DNA of 64,000 bases from an uncultured Acetatifactor sp. (GTDB lineage: Bacteria > Bacillota > Clostridia > Lachnospirales > Lachnospiraceae): contig CAKRRD010000003.1 in assembly GCA_934394815.1 (NCBI GenBank), positions 30,050-94,049 on the forward strand. Direction: 5' to 3'. The position numbers and the translations under genes were made by a program. Below are positions 17,933 to 26,182 of the stretch, in pieces; positions within the stretch are counted from its first letter, which is position 1, and every line of letters starts with the position of its first letter. Below the pieces are notes generated by a model. That model was not told the origin of the DNA. It was given only the letters and a program-made list of their open reading frames with translations, and searched no databases.

Positions 17933-19009
17933 ATGGTTTTTATGGAAAATATGGCAACACACAGGGAATTTCACGATCTGCATTTCGACAGCATTCAGGC
18001 TTTAAGGGGTCTGGCTGCTCTTTTTGTGGTGTTTCAGCATGTCCGTTTTCTGAATTTCGGAGCTTTCGGTGTGGATATTTTTTTCTGTATCAGCGGATTC
18101 ATGATCATGTTTACCACAGAAAAAAGCACGAAATATTTCTTCCGAAAGCGTCTGATCCGGATCCTTCCGCTTTACTATCTGATGACTGTCGGAACGTATT
18201 TTATGCTGCTGTTGTTCCCCTCCATGTTTCAGCAGACCAGACACGATCCTTCCTATCTGGTGAAAAGTCTGCTGTTTCTCCCCTTTGATATCGGCGGCGG
18301 AGCGATCCAGCCTCTGGTACGGATCGGCTGGACCATTAACTGTGAAATGCTGTTCTATCTGTTATTTTTCATTGCCTTTCACCTCAGCAGGAAATACCGC
18401 GGTCTGATCTGCGGTACGTTACTGGCGGTTCTGGTGGGGGCAGTGCAGCTCTTCGCTCCGGTGATTTCGTCCTGGCAGTCTCCTATTGGTAGTGTGTTAT
18501 CTCCTTTCCTTATTTTCTACGGAGATCCTGTCATGCTGGAATTCGTCTTTGGAATCCTGGCCTACTATCTGCTGCGGCATCTGTATCACAGATACACACT
18601 GCATCCGCTTTCGAAGACTGTAAGCCTGGCATCTGTGCTGTGCATTCCGGTAATCTTCTGCCTGCTTGCTTATTTCACGCCCCGGATCAATGTGATCGGT
18701 TTCCGCAGGCTTCCTCAGTGGGGGCTTCCGGCGTTTTTATTGTTAGTCCTCGCCTTTCTCGCAGGTCTTAACCTGTCCATGCCCCGTTTTCTGGTACAGC
18801 TTGGAAACATCAGCTATTCCCTGTATCTGGTGCACTACTATCCGGTAATGCTTCTGGATCGTGCGGTATTTGACTTCTCCACCCTCTCCGCACTGTCCGT
18901 TATCGGACTTGTCGTAAGCGTTGTGTTAAGTGTTGCACTGGCTTATCTGTGCTGGCTTCTGGTGGAGCGGAAATTCACCGGGTGGCTGCGGAAAGTACTG
19001 CTGCGTTAA
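17933..19009 (+). CDS. Acyltransferase 3 family membrane protein (OafA/YrhL-like)
   Basis: A polytopic membrane protein of 358 residues with about ten hydrophobic helices. The N-terminal family motif RGLAALFVVFQHV supplies the conserved catalytic His, and GVDIFFCISGFMI and RLIRILPLYYL follow as in the family. Such enzymes acylate extracytoplasmic glycans or cell-wall polymers. The ATG at 17933 follows AGGAAAAGGT; the ATG at 17942 is an alternative. It is one of few plus-strand genes and is divergent from the GGDEF gene. Target is unknown. Confidence 0.88.
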   Translation: MVFMENMATHREFHDLHFDSIQALRGLAALFVVFQHVRFLNFGAFGVDIFFCISGFMIMFTTEKSTKYFFRKRLIRILPLYYLMTVGTYFMLLLFPSMFQQTRHDPSYLVKSLLFLPFDIGGGAIQPLVRIGWTINCEMLFYLLFFIAFHLSRKYRGLICGTLLAVLVGAVQLFAPVISSWQSPIGSVLSPFLIFYGDPVMLEFVFGILAYYLLRHLYHRYTLHPLSKTVSLASVLCIPVIFCLLAYFTPRINVIGFRRLPQWGLPAFLLLVLAFLAGLNLSMPRFLVQLGNISYSLYLVHYYPVMLLDRAVFDFSTLSALSVIGLVVSVVLSVALAYLCWLLVERKFTGWLRKVLLR

Positions 19010-19049
19010 TTGTATATGCAATTTACAAAAAAGATGCACACTTTTTTTG

Positions 19050-19078
19050 TTGACATTTCCGGAACCCTATAGTATATT
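19050..19078 (+). promoter_or_regulatory. Promoter of tRNA-Gly
   Basis: Consensus TTGACA (19050-19055), 17-bp spacer and TATATT (19073-19078), about 20 bp upstream of the tRNA. Confidence 0.8.
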
Positions 19079-19098
19079 ATAACTTGTCCGTAAGACAT

Positions 19099-19170
<72 letters not shown>

Positions 19171-19172
19171 TG

Positions 19173-19212
19173 AAAAAAGAACGATACCAAATCGGTATCG
19201 TTCTTTTTTTTG
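19173..19212 (+). terminator. Terminator of tRNA-Gly
   Basis: Hairpin GAACGATACC with its complement GGTATCGTTC, flanked by A- and T-runs (eight or more T), starting three bases after the tRNA. The A/T symmetry would let it work on both strands. Confidence 0.9.
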
Positions 19213-19383
19213 CGTTTGTATAACAGGCTCGAAAGTTCATGTCTACGCTGCTTTCCGATTTTCGCAGACCGAGGTTCCTCGGATCTCATGCTCCGTCTCA
19301 CGCTTTTTTTAACCCCTTGATTATTCAAGGGGTTTCCTATTTCATGTTGCATCACGTTATTTTCCTATTATATATTCTCTCTG

Positions 19384-19448
19384 TAAATGGAAAGTTACGA
19401 GCCATGCAAAGTCAAAACAGAAACAGCGATCTGGGCGCTTGCTCACAA
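19384..19448. repeat. Left arm of a perfect 65-bp inverted repeat
   Basis: This 65-bp segment is repeated exactly, inverted, at 20174-20238. It contains the motif GTTACGAGCCATGC and half of an internal ACAGCGAT/ATCGCTGT hairpin. The pair encloses the 51-bp tandem array. The remaining spacer DNA (19449-19577) shows no gene. Confidence 0.9.
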
Positions 19449-19577
19449 ATCGCTGTCTTTACTTTTGCCGTGATGCGGCGAACACCCTCCTGTGCTTCGC
19501 TTCCGTCGCAGCGTGGGCACAGACGACAGGAGCATGCTAATCTGTACCCTTCTTCCGCCTCAGTGTAAATAGTTTAT

Positions 19578-19985
19578 GGGTATGAGTTACTTATTTTGTT
19601 GCTGATACCCACGCTATGGAAAGTTTGAGGGTATGAGAAGCTTGTTTTGCTGCTGATACCCACGCTATGGAAAGTTTGAGGGTATGAGAAGCTTGTTTTG
19701 CTGCTGATACCCACGCTATGGAAAAATTGAGGGTATGAGAAGCTTGTTTTGTTGCTGATACCCACGCTATGGAAAAATTGAGGGTATGAGAAGCTTGTTT
19801 TGCTGCTGATACCCACGCTATGGAAAGTTTGAGGGTATGAGAAGCTTGTTTTGCTGCTGATACCCACGCTATGGAAAAATTGAGGGTATGAGAAGCTTGT
19901 TTTGTTGCTGATACCCACGCTATGGAAAGTTTGAGGGTATGAGAAGCTTGTTTTGCTGCTGATACCCAAATCGTGGAAACCGTAA
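19578..19985. repeat. Eight 51-bp tandem units, each an imperfect hairpin
   Basis: Units begin with GGGTATGAG at 19578, 19629, 19680, 19731, 19782, 19833, 19884 and 19935, exactly 51 bp apart. Each has arms GGGTATGAGAAGC and GCTGCTGATACCC (two mismatches) around a 7-nt loop TTGTTTT, plus an 18-nt linker of two types (GGAAAGTTTGA or GGAAAAATTGA). One pair in the stem varies as A-T, G-C or G-T, so pairing is kept. As 51 is divisible by three, open frames run through the array on the minus strand with a 17-residue repeat, but a protein is doubtful. A decayed ninth unit may follow near 19986. Confidence 0.9.
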
Positions 19986-20173
19986 GGTATAACAAGGGAA
20001 CTTTGTATTCCCAAATGCCTACGGTTGGTGTTCGTCAGTCTACGGCCCCTACGTTACGAGCCATGCACTCAATTCATAAATGTGTCGCAAAGGGCGCTCC
20101 ACATTTATGAATTGACGGTTGTCGAGTGTGTCCGTTGGACGCACAGTATAAAGTCAAAAACAAAAACAGCGGC

Positions 20174-20238
20174 TTGTGAGCAAGCGCCCAGATCGCTGTT
20201 TCTGTTTTGACTTTGCATGGCTCGTAACTTTCCATTTA
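20174..20238. repeat. Right arm of the 65-bp inverted repeat
   Basis: Exact reverse complement of 19384-19448. A further copy of GTTACGAGCCATGC stands at about 20053 inside the element, followed by a second hairpin with arms ATTCATAAATGTG/CACATTTATGAAT. The same motif also bounds the hairpin at 22508-22663. Confidence 0.9.
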
Positions 20239-20249
20239 GTCTTTGTCCT

Positions 20250-20415
20250 CTAACCCTCTTTTTTCTGTATAAAGTTGTAGACAGCCGGCTCTGCAACGAA
20301 TGTGATTAAAATGAAAAAAACCACCACAAAATAGTGATGGCAATGGCAGCAATAGCATAAGTAAGGAACCATCCGGTTTCTTTTTGTTTCCGCCCTGTGT
20401 CTCTGGGAAAACGAC
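20250..20415 (-). pseudogene. Possible frameshifted 3' end of a membrane protein gene
   Basis: On the minus strand one frame reads GWFLTYAIAAIAITIL. The neighbouring frame continues VVVFFILITFVAEPAVYN and then FIQKKEG before a stop at 20250-20252. Joined, they look like a hydrophobic C terminus with a charged tail, which suggests one frameshift. No start codon or family could be recognised. It abuts the right arm of the 65-bp inverted repeat, which may mark the breakpoint. Chance hydrophobic reading remains possible. Confidence 0.3.
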
Positions 20416-20499
20416 TATAGATCACCAGTCAATGATATGAGAAATTGTCAGAGAAATATTGCTCTTATTGTTATAAAATATCGTGAGCGGAATTTTTCC

Positions 20500-20537
20500 C
20501 AAGAAAAAGACGACTGCACTCACATGCAATCGTCTTC
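20500..20537 (-). terminator. Terminator of the GH3-like gene
   Basis: On the minus strand AAGACGATTGCA and TGCAGTCGTCTT form a stem with a 6-nt loop and one bulge or mismatch, followed by TTTTCTT, just past the stop at 20546. Confidence 0.75.
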
Positions 20538-20545
20538 TATCTTCT

Positions 20546-21862
20546 TTACTGTCCCAGTTTATCCGCATATTTGATACGGTAGATTCTCCGCAGGGAATCG
20601 TTGATGCGGTCCTCGGAGATGGTGCCGTTCTGTACAGCTTCCAGTACTCCGTTGTATGCGGTTTCAAAATTCTCCGGGGCATAGATCATATCGCAGCCGG
20701 CACGAAGCGCCATGACTGCGGCTTCATCGGCTCCGTAGTAATTGGTGATCGCCGCCTCATTCATGGCACCGGACACGATCACGCCGCGGAAGTTCAGTTC
20801 ATTTCTTAAGATGTCCGTCACTACTGTACCAGACAGGGTGCAGGGGGTATTGTCACCGGTCAGGGAAGCCGCCGACATAGCGCTGACACGGATCATCTTA
20901 GTCATGCCATTGTCAATACAGGTCTGGAAAGCCACGAATTCATTGGCTCTGAAATCCTCTGCGCTTCTATCCGTAGAGGCCATACCGTCCTTTGTGCTCT
21001 CTGTGGTACTGCCGATGCCGGGGAACTGTCCGATGCATGCGTTCACTTTCTGTTCCTGTAATCCGGCCTGCATATAAGCTGCATAGGAAGCAACGGTATC
21101 CGCATCTGCTCCGTAGGAACTGCTGCCTGCTGCATTCCCGTCTACAATGCTGATATCTGCGGAAGGTGCAAAGTCAAGATTGAATCCCAGTTCCGCAAGA
21201 TAGGTTCCTACAGTGGTTCCCGCCATGTACGCATTACTGGTATCTCCGGATGCTCCGATATTCTGCGGGGTATCCGCCTTCGTCCCAAGGCCTGCAGCCG
21301 CTACCGCATCTATGCCGCTTCCCTCTCCATCAATCGCAACAAACAAAGGATAACTGGTATATAATTTGGTATTATCGATCATCTGCTTCAACTGGTCTGC
21401 GGACTGGATATTTCTGGAGGCATATACGATGCCGCCTACAGGATATTTTGCCAGAGCGTCCTTGGTTCCGTCTCCTGCCTGTATTGCTGCGGACACGCCG
21501 GTAATGGATTCCGGTGTAGTGATAAACAGTCCTGCCACCTTATCTTCCAACGGCATATTTTGTATGATTGCCTCGTTGATAATCGTATCCAGCTTCTGTT
21601 CGTCCGTCAGCTCCGCTACCGTCTCCGGAGTCTCTGTCGGTGCCTGAATGGTCTCTTCATCCGAAAGGATCTCCTCCACTTTATTCTGCTGATCCTCCTG
21701 CTTCCGGCTCATGCTGGTAATCTTGCTTACGGCAAGAGCGATTCCTGCCGCCAACACCAGAATCAGAATTACTACAACTGTGTATGCAATGATCTGACTT
21801 CTCTGTCTTCTCTTACGTCTGAGTTCTCTTTTATCCTGTTGCTTTTGTTCGTTTGTATCCAT
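20546..21862 (-). CDS. Membrane-anchored GH3 (NagZ-like) protein lacking catalytic residues
   Basis: About 438 residues from ATG 21862 (MDTNEQKQQ; GAGGAG lies eight bases upstream). A Lys/Arg-rich cytoplasmic stretch precedes one membrane helix (residues 25-46), then an acidic linker and a GH3 TIM-barrel domain facing outward. It aligns with beta-N-acetylhexosaminidases through YPVGGIVYASRNI, FVAIDGEGSG, ELGFNLDFAPSADI and IYRIKYADKLG. The usual KHFPGHG reads IGQFPGIG, the acid/base His loop reads TKDG, and the nucleophile Asp is replaced in GVIVSGAMNEAA. It is therefore probably not a hydrolase and may bind wall glycan. Reading frame and length are intact, so it is not a simple pseudogene. 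Confidence 0.82.
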   Translation of the reverse strand: MDTNEQKQQDKRELRRKRRQRSQIIAYTVVVILILVLAAGIALAVSKITSMSRKQEDQQNKVEEILSDEETIQAPTETPETVAELTDEQKLDTIINEAIIQNMPLEDKVAGLFITTPESITGVSAAIQAGDGTKDALAKYPVGGIVYASRNIQSADQLKQMIDNTKLYTSYPLFVAIDGEGSGIDAVAAAGLGTKADTPQNIGASGDTSNAYMAGTTVGTYLAELGFNLDFAPSADISIVDGNAAGSSSYGADADTVASYAAYMQAGLQEQKVNACIGQFPGIGSTTESTKDGMASTDRSAEDFRANEFVAFQTCIDNGMTKMIRVSAMSAASLTGDNTPCTLSGTVVTDILRNELNFRGVIVSGAMNEAAITNYYGADEAAVMALRAGCDMIYAPENFETAYNGVLEAVQNGTISEDRINDSLRRIYRIKYADKLGQ

Positions 21863-21944
21863 TTTCATAACTCCTCTATCTGTACTACTTTCCTATTGTA
21901 CATGATATCGGTAGGTTTTTCCACTGGTAATATTTATATTTTAT

Positions 21945-22319
21945 GCAAAATTAAGAGAGCGTACCGATCATTACTTCAATCAGCACGCCCTCTCAGACTG
22001 CAAGCTCCAATGGCCTGTCCTCTCTTTCTTTTGTTTGCTTTATCTTCCATTTTGTCTTTTGTTCTCTTTCCACTTTTCTTTTGTACGGATGTACTGTAAT
22101 GTGAGATAATTTTTATCTTCTGTTGTTCATTACTTTTTCTTCTGTGTACTTGATATTCTCTATGTAAATTGGTTCTCTTTGGTATCTCTATTCAGTTGTA
22201 CATCATGGAAGATTGTGGTAGGACTTTAATTGTTAGGTGGACTGTACCTCTCTTTCTATAGATTCTTTTGTACTTCTCTCCCAACCTTCTTTGTTGGGTT
22301 GTTCCGTTTCTCTTTTGTT
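21945..22319 (-). ncRNA. Candidate purine-rich small RNA
   Basis: About 790 bp between the GH3-like gene and the ABC gene hold no long gene, but a near-perfect minus-strand promoter (22326-22354) points into them. The transcript would be about 370 nt, very rich in A and G with repeated AAAGAGA-like runs. It has a small hairpin CCCAAC/GTTGGG and ends at a stem AGAGGGCGT/ACGCTCTCT (21954-21993) followed by TTAATTTT, a weak terminator. A 24-codon frame (22050-21976) starts MEDKANKRKRGQ after GGAAAGAG and could be a basic peptide. It matches no RNA class I can recognise. It could instead be the leader of the GH3-like gene. Confidence 0.4.
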
Positions 22320-22325
22320 AAGTCT

Positions 22326-22354
22326 AATATACTACAGGGTTGTGTATTTGTCAA
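22326..22354 (-). promoter_or_regulatory. Strong orphan promoter
   Basis: Minus-strand TTGACA (22349-22354), 17-bp spacer and TATATT (22326-22331). No start codon of a long gene follows for over 450 bp. Confidence 0.7.
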
Positions 22355-22507
22355 CACATTTCTTTAAATATTTTAGTTTATTTTCAATATTTCTGTTGTG
22401 TTTCCATATTTTTACAATTTTCGACATTTTTCTATATATTATCTGTATATTCTTTGTCTTTTTTTAAAGAAAAGGGAAAGGGCGAAGGGCCGCCACTGCC
22501 GGGGGTA

Positions 22508-22663
22508 CGTGTAACGGGCCATGCTCCATCCGTCAAAAGCCCTGAAGGGCTTTCGACGGATGACGGCTGTCGCCGTATAAAAACAAAAAGACAGTCACTC
22601 ACTGGTGAGCAAGCTCCCCAGTGAGTGACTGTCTTTTTGTTTTTGCATGGCTCGTTACACGGC
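22508..22663. repeat. Composite hairpin repeat, terminator of the ABC exporter operon
   Basis: Ends are GTGTAACGGGCCATGC (from about 22509) and GCATGGCTCGTTACAC (to about 22663), an inverted pair with one mismatch. Inside are a hairpin CATCCGTC/GACGGATG and a 27-bp perfect stem (about 22579-22605 with 22618-22644) around loop TGAGCAAGCTCC. The long stem lies right after the ABC stop on the minus strand and is flanked by A/T runs, so it should terminate transcription. The ABC stop codon TAA lies inside the repeat end. The same terminal motif occurs at 19394, 20053 and 20213. Confidence 0.8.
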
Positions 22664-24400
22664 AAACTGACTATTATACAAGTTCGCATAGAACCCGCCC
22701 TTTGCCAGCAGGGTCTCATGGCTGCCCTGTTCGATGATGTTTCCGTCTTTCATTACCAGGATGACATCGGCGCTCTGAATGGTGGAAAGTCTGTGGGCTA
22801 CAATGAAGCTGGTGCGGCCTTCCATCATTTTGGCGAATGCGTTCTGGATCTTGATCTCGGTACGGGTATCGATGGAGGAGGTTGCCTCATCGAGGATCAG
22901 CATGGGAGGGAGGCACAGCATAACTCTGGTAATACACAGCAGCTGCTTCTGTCCCTGGGACAGGCTGCCGCCGTCTTCGGTGATCACGGTGTCGTACCCC
23001 TGGGGCAGACGTTTGATGAAGCTGTGGGCATGGGATGCCTTGGCTGCGGCAATGATCTCTTCCTCGGTGGCATCCGGTTTGCCCATGCAGATGTTGTCAC
23101 GGATGGTGCCGGAACGCAGCCAGGTCTCCTGCAATACCATACCGTAATTGGTGCGGAGACTTCCTCTGGTGATGTCCCGGATATCGGTGCCGTCTACTTT
23201 AATGGAGCCGGAGTTCACATCATAGAAGCGCATCAGCAGATTGATCACGGTAGTCTTACCACATCCGGTAGGACCTACGATAGCTACTCTCTGACCGGGA
23301 GCCACCTTCAGATTGAAGTTCTGGATCAGCTTTTTCTCCGGTACATATTGGAAGTTTACATCCTTCAGTTCCACATTACCCTGGGCATCTTTCAGTACTC
23401 TTGCATCTTTCGCATCGGGTACCTGAGGTTCTTCATCGATCAGTTCGAAAATACGTCCGGCACATACAAACGCATTCTGCAGCTCGGTTACCACACCGGA
23501 GATCTCATTGAAGGGCTTGGTGTACTGGTTCGCATAGCTTAAGAAACAGGACAGGCGGCCTACACTGATGCCGCCCTTAATGGCTGCAAATGCACCGAAC
23601 ACGCCGACACCGGCATATACCAGGCTGTTGACAAAACGGGTCGCCGGGTTGGTAATAGAGGAGAAAAAGATGGCCTTCAGAGAGCATTTCTGCAATCTGT
23701 CGTTGATCTCTCCGAACTGGCTCTTTACCGCTTCTCCTCTGGAGAAGGTATTTACAATCTTCTGGTTATCAATCATTTCCTCAATGAGGGAAGTCTGTTC
23801 ACCTCTGGTCTCAGACTGTTCCCTGAACATGGAATAGGTCTTGGTCGCAATGAATTTCGCCACCAGGAAGGATACCGGCGTGATACATACTACTACCAGC
23901 GTGATGGGCACGTTGGTCACCAGCATGAAGCCCAGTGTACACAGGATTGTCAGTACACCGGTAAACAACTGGGTAAAGCCCATCAGCAGACCGTCTGCAA
24001 AAGTATCTACATCCGCAATGACACGGCTGACGATATCACCATAAGCATGGGCATCCAGATATTTTAATGGCAGAATCTCCAGTTTTGCAAAAGCATCGGT
24101 ACGGATATCACGGATCACATGATAGGTGATATAATTGTTACAGGTATTCATGACCCACTGGCCTGCTGCCGTGATGATCATGACAATGGCAATTTTCTTC
24201 ATAATGGCAAAGATCCCGGCCATATCCACCTGTCCCTTGCCGATGATCAGATCTACCGCATTACCGGTAAGGATCGGTATATATAAGGTCAGTAATACGG
24301 TCAAACCGGCCAGCAGCATAGAAAGAACCAATGCCGGTGTATACTTCCGGATATATTTCAGCACACGCTTCATGGTCGCTTTATTATTTGTCTTCTGCAT
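22655..24400 (-). CDS. ABC exporter half, second subunit of a heterodimer
   Basis: A 581-residue half-transporter with six membrane segments (residues 15-300) and an ATPase domain: Walker A GPTGCGKTT, signature LSQGQKQLL, Walker B MLILDEATSSID, H-loop VAHRLSTIQSAD. It has the consensus catalytic Glu. Its partner upstream has Asp-Asp in Walker B, so the pair forms one canonical and one degenerate ATP site, as in TM287/288-type exporters. Start ATG 24400 overlaps the partner's stop as TAATG and has GGAGGTG upstream. The true start is MQKTNNKATMKRVLKY. The stop codon lies within a repeat element. Substrate is unknown. Confidence 0.9.
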   Translation of the reverse strand: MQKTNNKATMKRVLKYIRKYTPALVLSMLLAGLTVLLTLYIPILTGNAVDLIIGKGQVDMAGIFAIMKKIAIVMIITAAGQWVMNTCNNYITYHVIRDIRTDAFAKLEILPLKYLDAHAYGDIVSRVIADVDTFADGLLMGFTQLFTGVLTILCTLGFMLVTNVPITLVVVCITPVSFLVAKFIATKTYSMFREQSETRGEQTSLIEEMIDNQKIVNTFSRGEAVKSQFGEINDRLQKCSLKAIFFSSITNPATRFVNSLVYAGVGVFGAFAAIKGGISVGRLSCFLSYANQYTKPFNEISGVVTELQNAFVCAGRIFELIDEEPQVPDAKDARVLKDAQGNVELKDVNFQYVPEKKLIQNFNLKVAPGQRVAIVGPTGCGKTTVINLLMRFYDVNSGSIKVDGTDIRDITRGSLRTNYGMVLQETWLRSGTIRDNICMGKPDATEEEIIAAAKASHAHSFIKRLPQGYDTVITEDGGSLSQGQKQLLCITRVMLCLPPMLILDEATSSIDTRTEIKIQNAFAKMMEGRTSFIVAHRLSTIQSADVILVMKDGNIIEQGSHETLLAKGGFYANLYNSQFAV

Positions 24401-26154
24401 TACCGAACACCTCCTCTCTGCTCCGGATACTGGGAATAATAAATCTCCTGATATACGGTACAATCTTTCAATAATTCCTCATGGGTTCCCACACCTGCGA
24501 TCTCACCGTCGTCCAGTACGATGATCTTGTCCGCATGACGGATGGTGGAAGCACGCTGGGATACGATAAAGGTCGTTGTCTTATCTTCCAGGGTACGCAG
24601 TGCTGCGCGCAGCTTTGCGTCAGTAGCATAATCCAGCGCGGAAGCACTGTCATCCAGAATCAGGATCTCAGGCTCTCTGACCAGCGCTCTTGCAATGGTC
24701 AGACGCTGTCTCTGTCCGCCGGAGAAATTCTTACCGTTCTGTGCCACAGTCGCATCCAGCTTACCGTCCTTGCCTTCTACGACCTCTGCCGCCTGCGCAA
24801 GATCCAGAGCTTTCCACATCTCCTCTTCCGTAGCATCCGGTTTGCCCCACTGGAGATTGCTGCGGATGGTTCCTTTGAACAGAACTACCTTCTGGGGTAC
24901 AACACCGATGCGTCCCCGCAGTTCCTCATCACTCATGGTCTTAATGTCTCTGCCTTCCAGCAGGATCTCACCCTCTGTTGCCGGATAGAAGCCGGGAATC
25001 AGGTTCACCAGTGAGGTCTTACCGGAACCGGTACCTCCGATGATACCCACGGTATCGCCGCGGTTCACCGTAAAATTCATATTCTGTAAGGTAGGGGCAC
25101 CGGCTCCCTGATAGGTCAGGGAGACATTCCTGAAGTTCAGGAAAGGTGCCTTCCTGTCCACCTTATCCGCCAGCTTCTGATCCTGTGTCTTTTTCTCCGT
25201 GTATGCGGCATCCGCACCGATCTCGAAAACGGAAGCCACACGTTCTGCACAGGCCAGTGCCTTGGTCATGGTCACGATCAGGTTTGCCAGCTTCACCAGT
25301 TCTACCAGAATCTGGTTCATGTAATTGATGATCGCTACGACTTCACCCTGGCTTAAGTTACCGATATTGACCTGCACGGCACCGGTGTAGATCAGAGCAA
25401 TGATGGCACCGTTTACGATGACATAAGTCACAGGATTCATGCAGGCACTGATTTTACCTACAAAGATCTGCATGGCAGACAGTGCTTCGTTATTCTCCCG
25501 GAAACGTTCCTCTTCCTTTGCTTCCTGGTGAAACGCACGGATGACCCGGACACCGGTCAGATTCTCTCTGGTGATCCCCAGCACCTGATCCAGCTTGGAC
25601 TGTACCTTTTTATACATGGGAATCGTGGATAAAATAATGCCGAATACCACCACCGACAAAAGCGGAATGGCCACTACAAAGATCAGCGCACATTTCACGT
25701 CAATGGTGAAGGCCATGATCATGGCACCGAACACAATGATCGGGGAGCGCAGGAACAGACGCAGGGTCATGTTGATTCCGGACTGCACCTGGTTTACATC
25801 ACTGGTCATACGGGTGATCATGGTGGAGGTTCCCGCCTTATCGATATCCGTGAAGCTCAGATCCTCAATATGATCAAACAATGACTGACGCAGTTTGGTA
25901 GACGCGCCCACCGCAGCCTTGGCTGCGAAAAACTGTGCCGTAATGGAGGAAGCCAGTCCCACAACAGCAAGCAGGAGCAGGAGCAGTCCCATTTTGCCGA
26001 TATAGCCCATGTTCCGGTTGGAAATACCATAGTCAATAATATTTGCCATTACCAGAGGTACCATCAGTTCAAAAAAAGCTTCCAGCAGCTTGAACAGCGG
26101 TGCCAGTATGGACTCTTTCTTGTAATCCTTCAGATAAATCATTAATCGTTTCAT
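24400..26154 (-). CDS. ABC exporter half, first subunit of a heterodimer
   Basis: A 584-residue half-transporter starting at ATG 26154 (MKRLMIYLKDYKK; GAGGAC upstream). The longer frame upstream overlaps the phosphopantetheinyl transferase gene and is rejected. The ATPase domain has Walker A GGTGSGKTS and signature FSGGQRQRL. Walker B is ILILDDSASALD, where the catalytic Glu is Asp, and the H-loop His is replaced (VSQRASTIRHAD). This is the degenerate-site partner of a heterodimer. Its stop overlaps the start of the next gene by one base, so equal synthesis of both is expected. Confidence 0.9.
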   Translation of the reverse strand: MKRLMIYLKDYKKESILAPLFKLLEAFFELMVPLVMANIIDYGISNRNMGYIGKMGLLLLLLAVVGLASSITAQFFAAKAAVGASTKLRQSLFDHIEDLSFTDIDKAGTSTMITRMTSDVNQVQSGINMTLRLFLRSPIIVFGAMIMAFTIDVKCALIFVVAIPLLSVVVFGIILSTIPMYKKVQSKLDQVLGITRENLTGVRVIRAFHQEAKEEERFRENNEALSAMQIFVGKISACMNPVTYVIVNGAIIALIYTGAVQVNIGNLSQGEVVAIINYMNQILVELVKLANLIVTMTKALACAERVASVFEIGADAAYTEKKTQDQKLADKVDRKAPFLNFRNVSLTYQGAGAPTLQNMNFTVNRGDTVGIIGGTGSGKTSLVNLIPGFYPATEGEILLEGRDIKTMSDEELRGRIGVVPQKVVLFKGTIRSNLQWGKPDATEEEMWKALDLAQAAEVVEGKDGKLDATVAQNGKNFSGGQRQRLTIARALVREPEILILDDSASALDYATDAKLRAALRTLEDKTTTFIVSQRASTIRHADKIIVLDDGEIAGVGTHEELLKDCTVYQEIYYSQYPEQRGGVR

Positions 26155-26182
26155 AAAGTCCTCATTTCCATGCGTTTTATTT

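Noticed and set aside
19578-19985. CRISPR array
   Set aside because: There are no unique spacers; the whole 51-bp unit repeats, with only two linker variants. No cas genes are present.
19574-20014. A 146-residue minus-strand frame with a 17-residue repeat as a real protein
   Set aside because: The 51-bp period keeps several frames open by arithmetic. The units are better explained as hairpins, there is no convincing ribosome site, and the composition does not resemble a folded or secreted repeat protein.
22364-22480. T-rich plus-strand DNA as a coding membrane peptide
   Set aside because: The Phe/Leu-rich reading is the expected translation of T-rich intergenic DNA; no ribosome site or family match.
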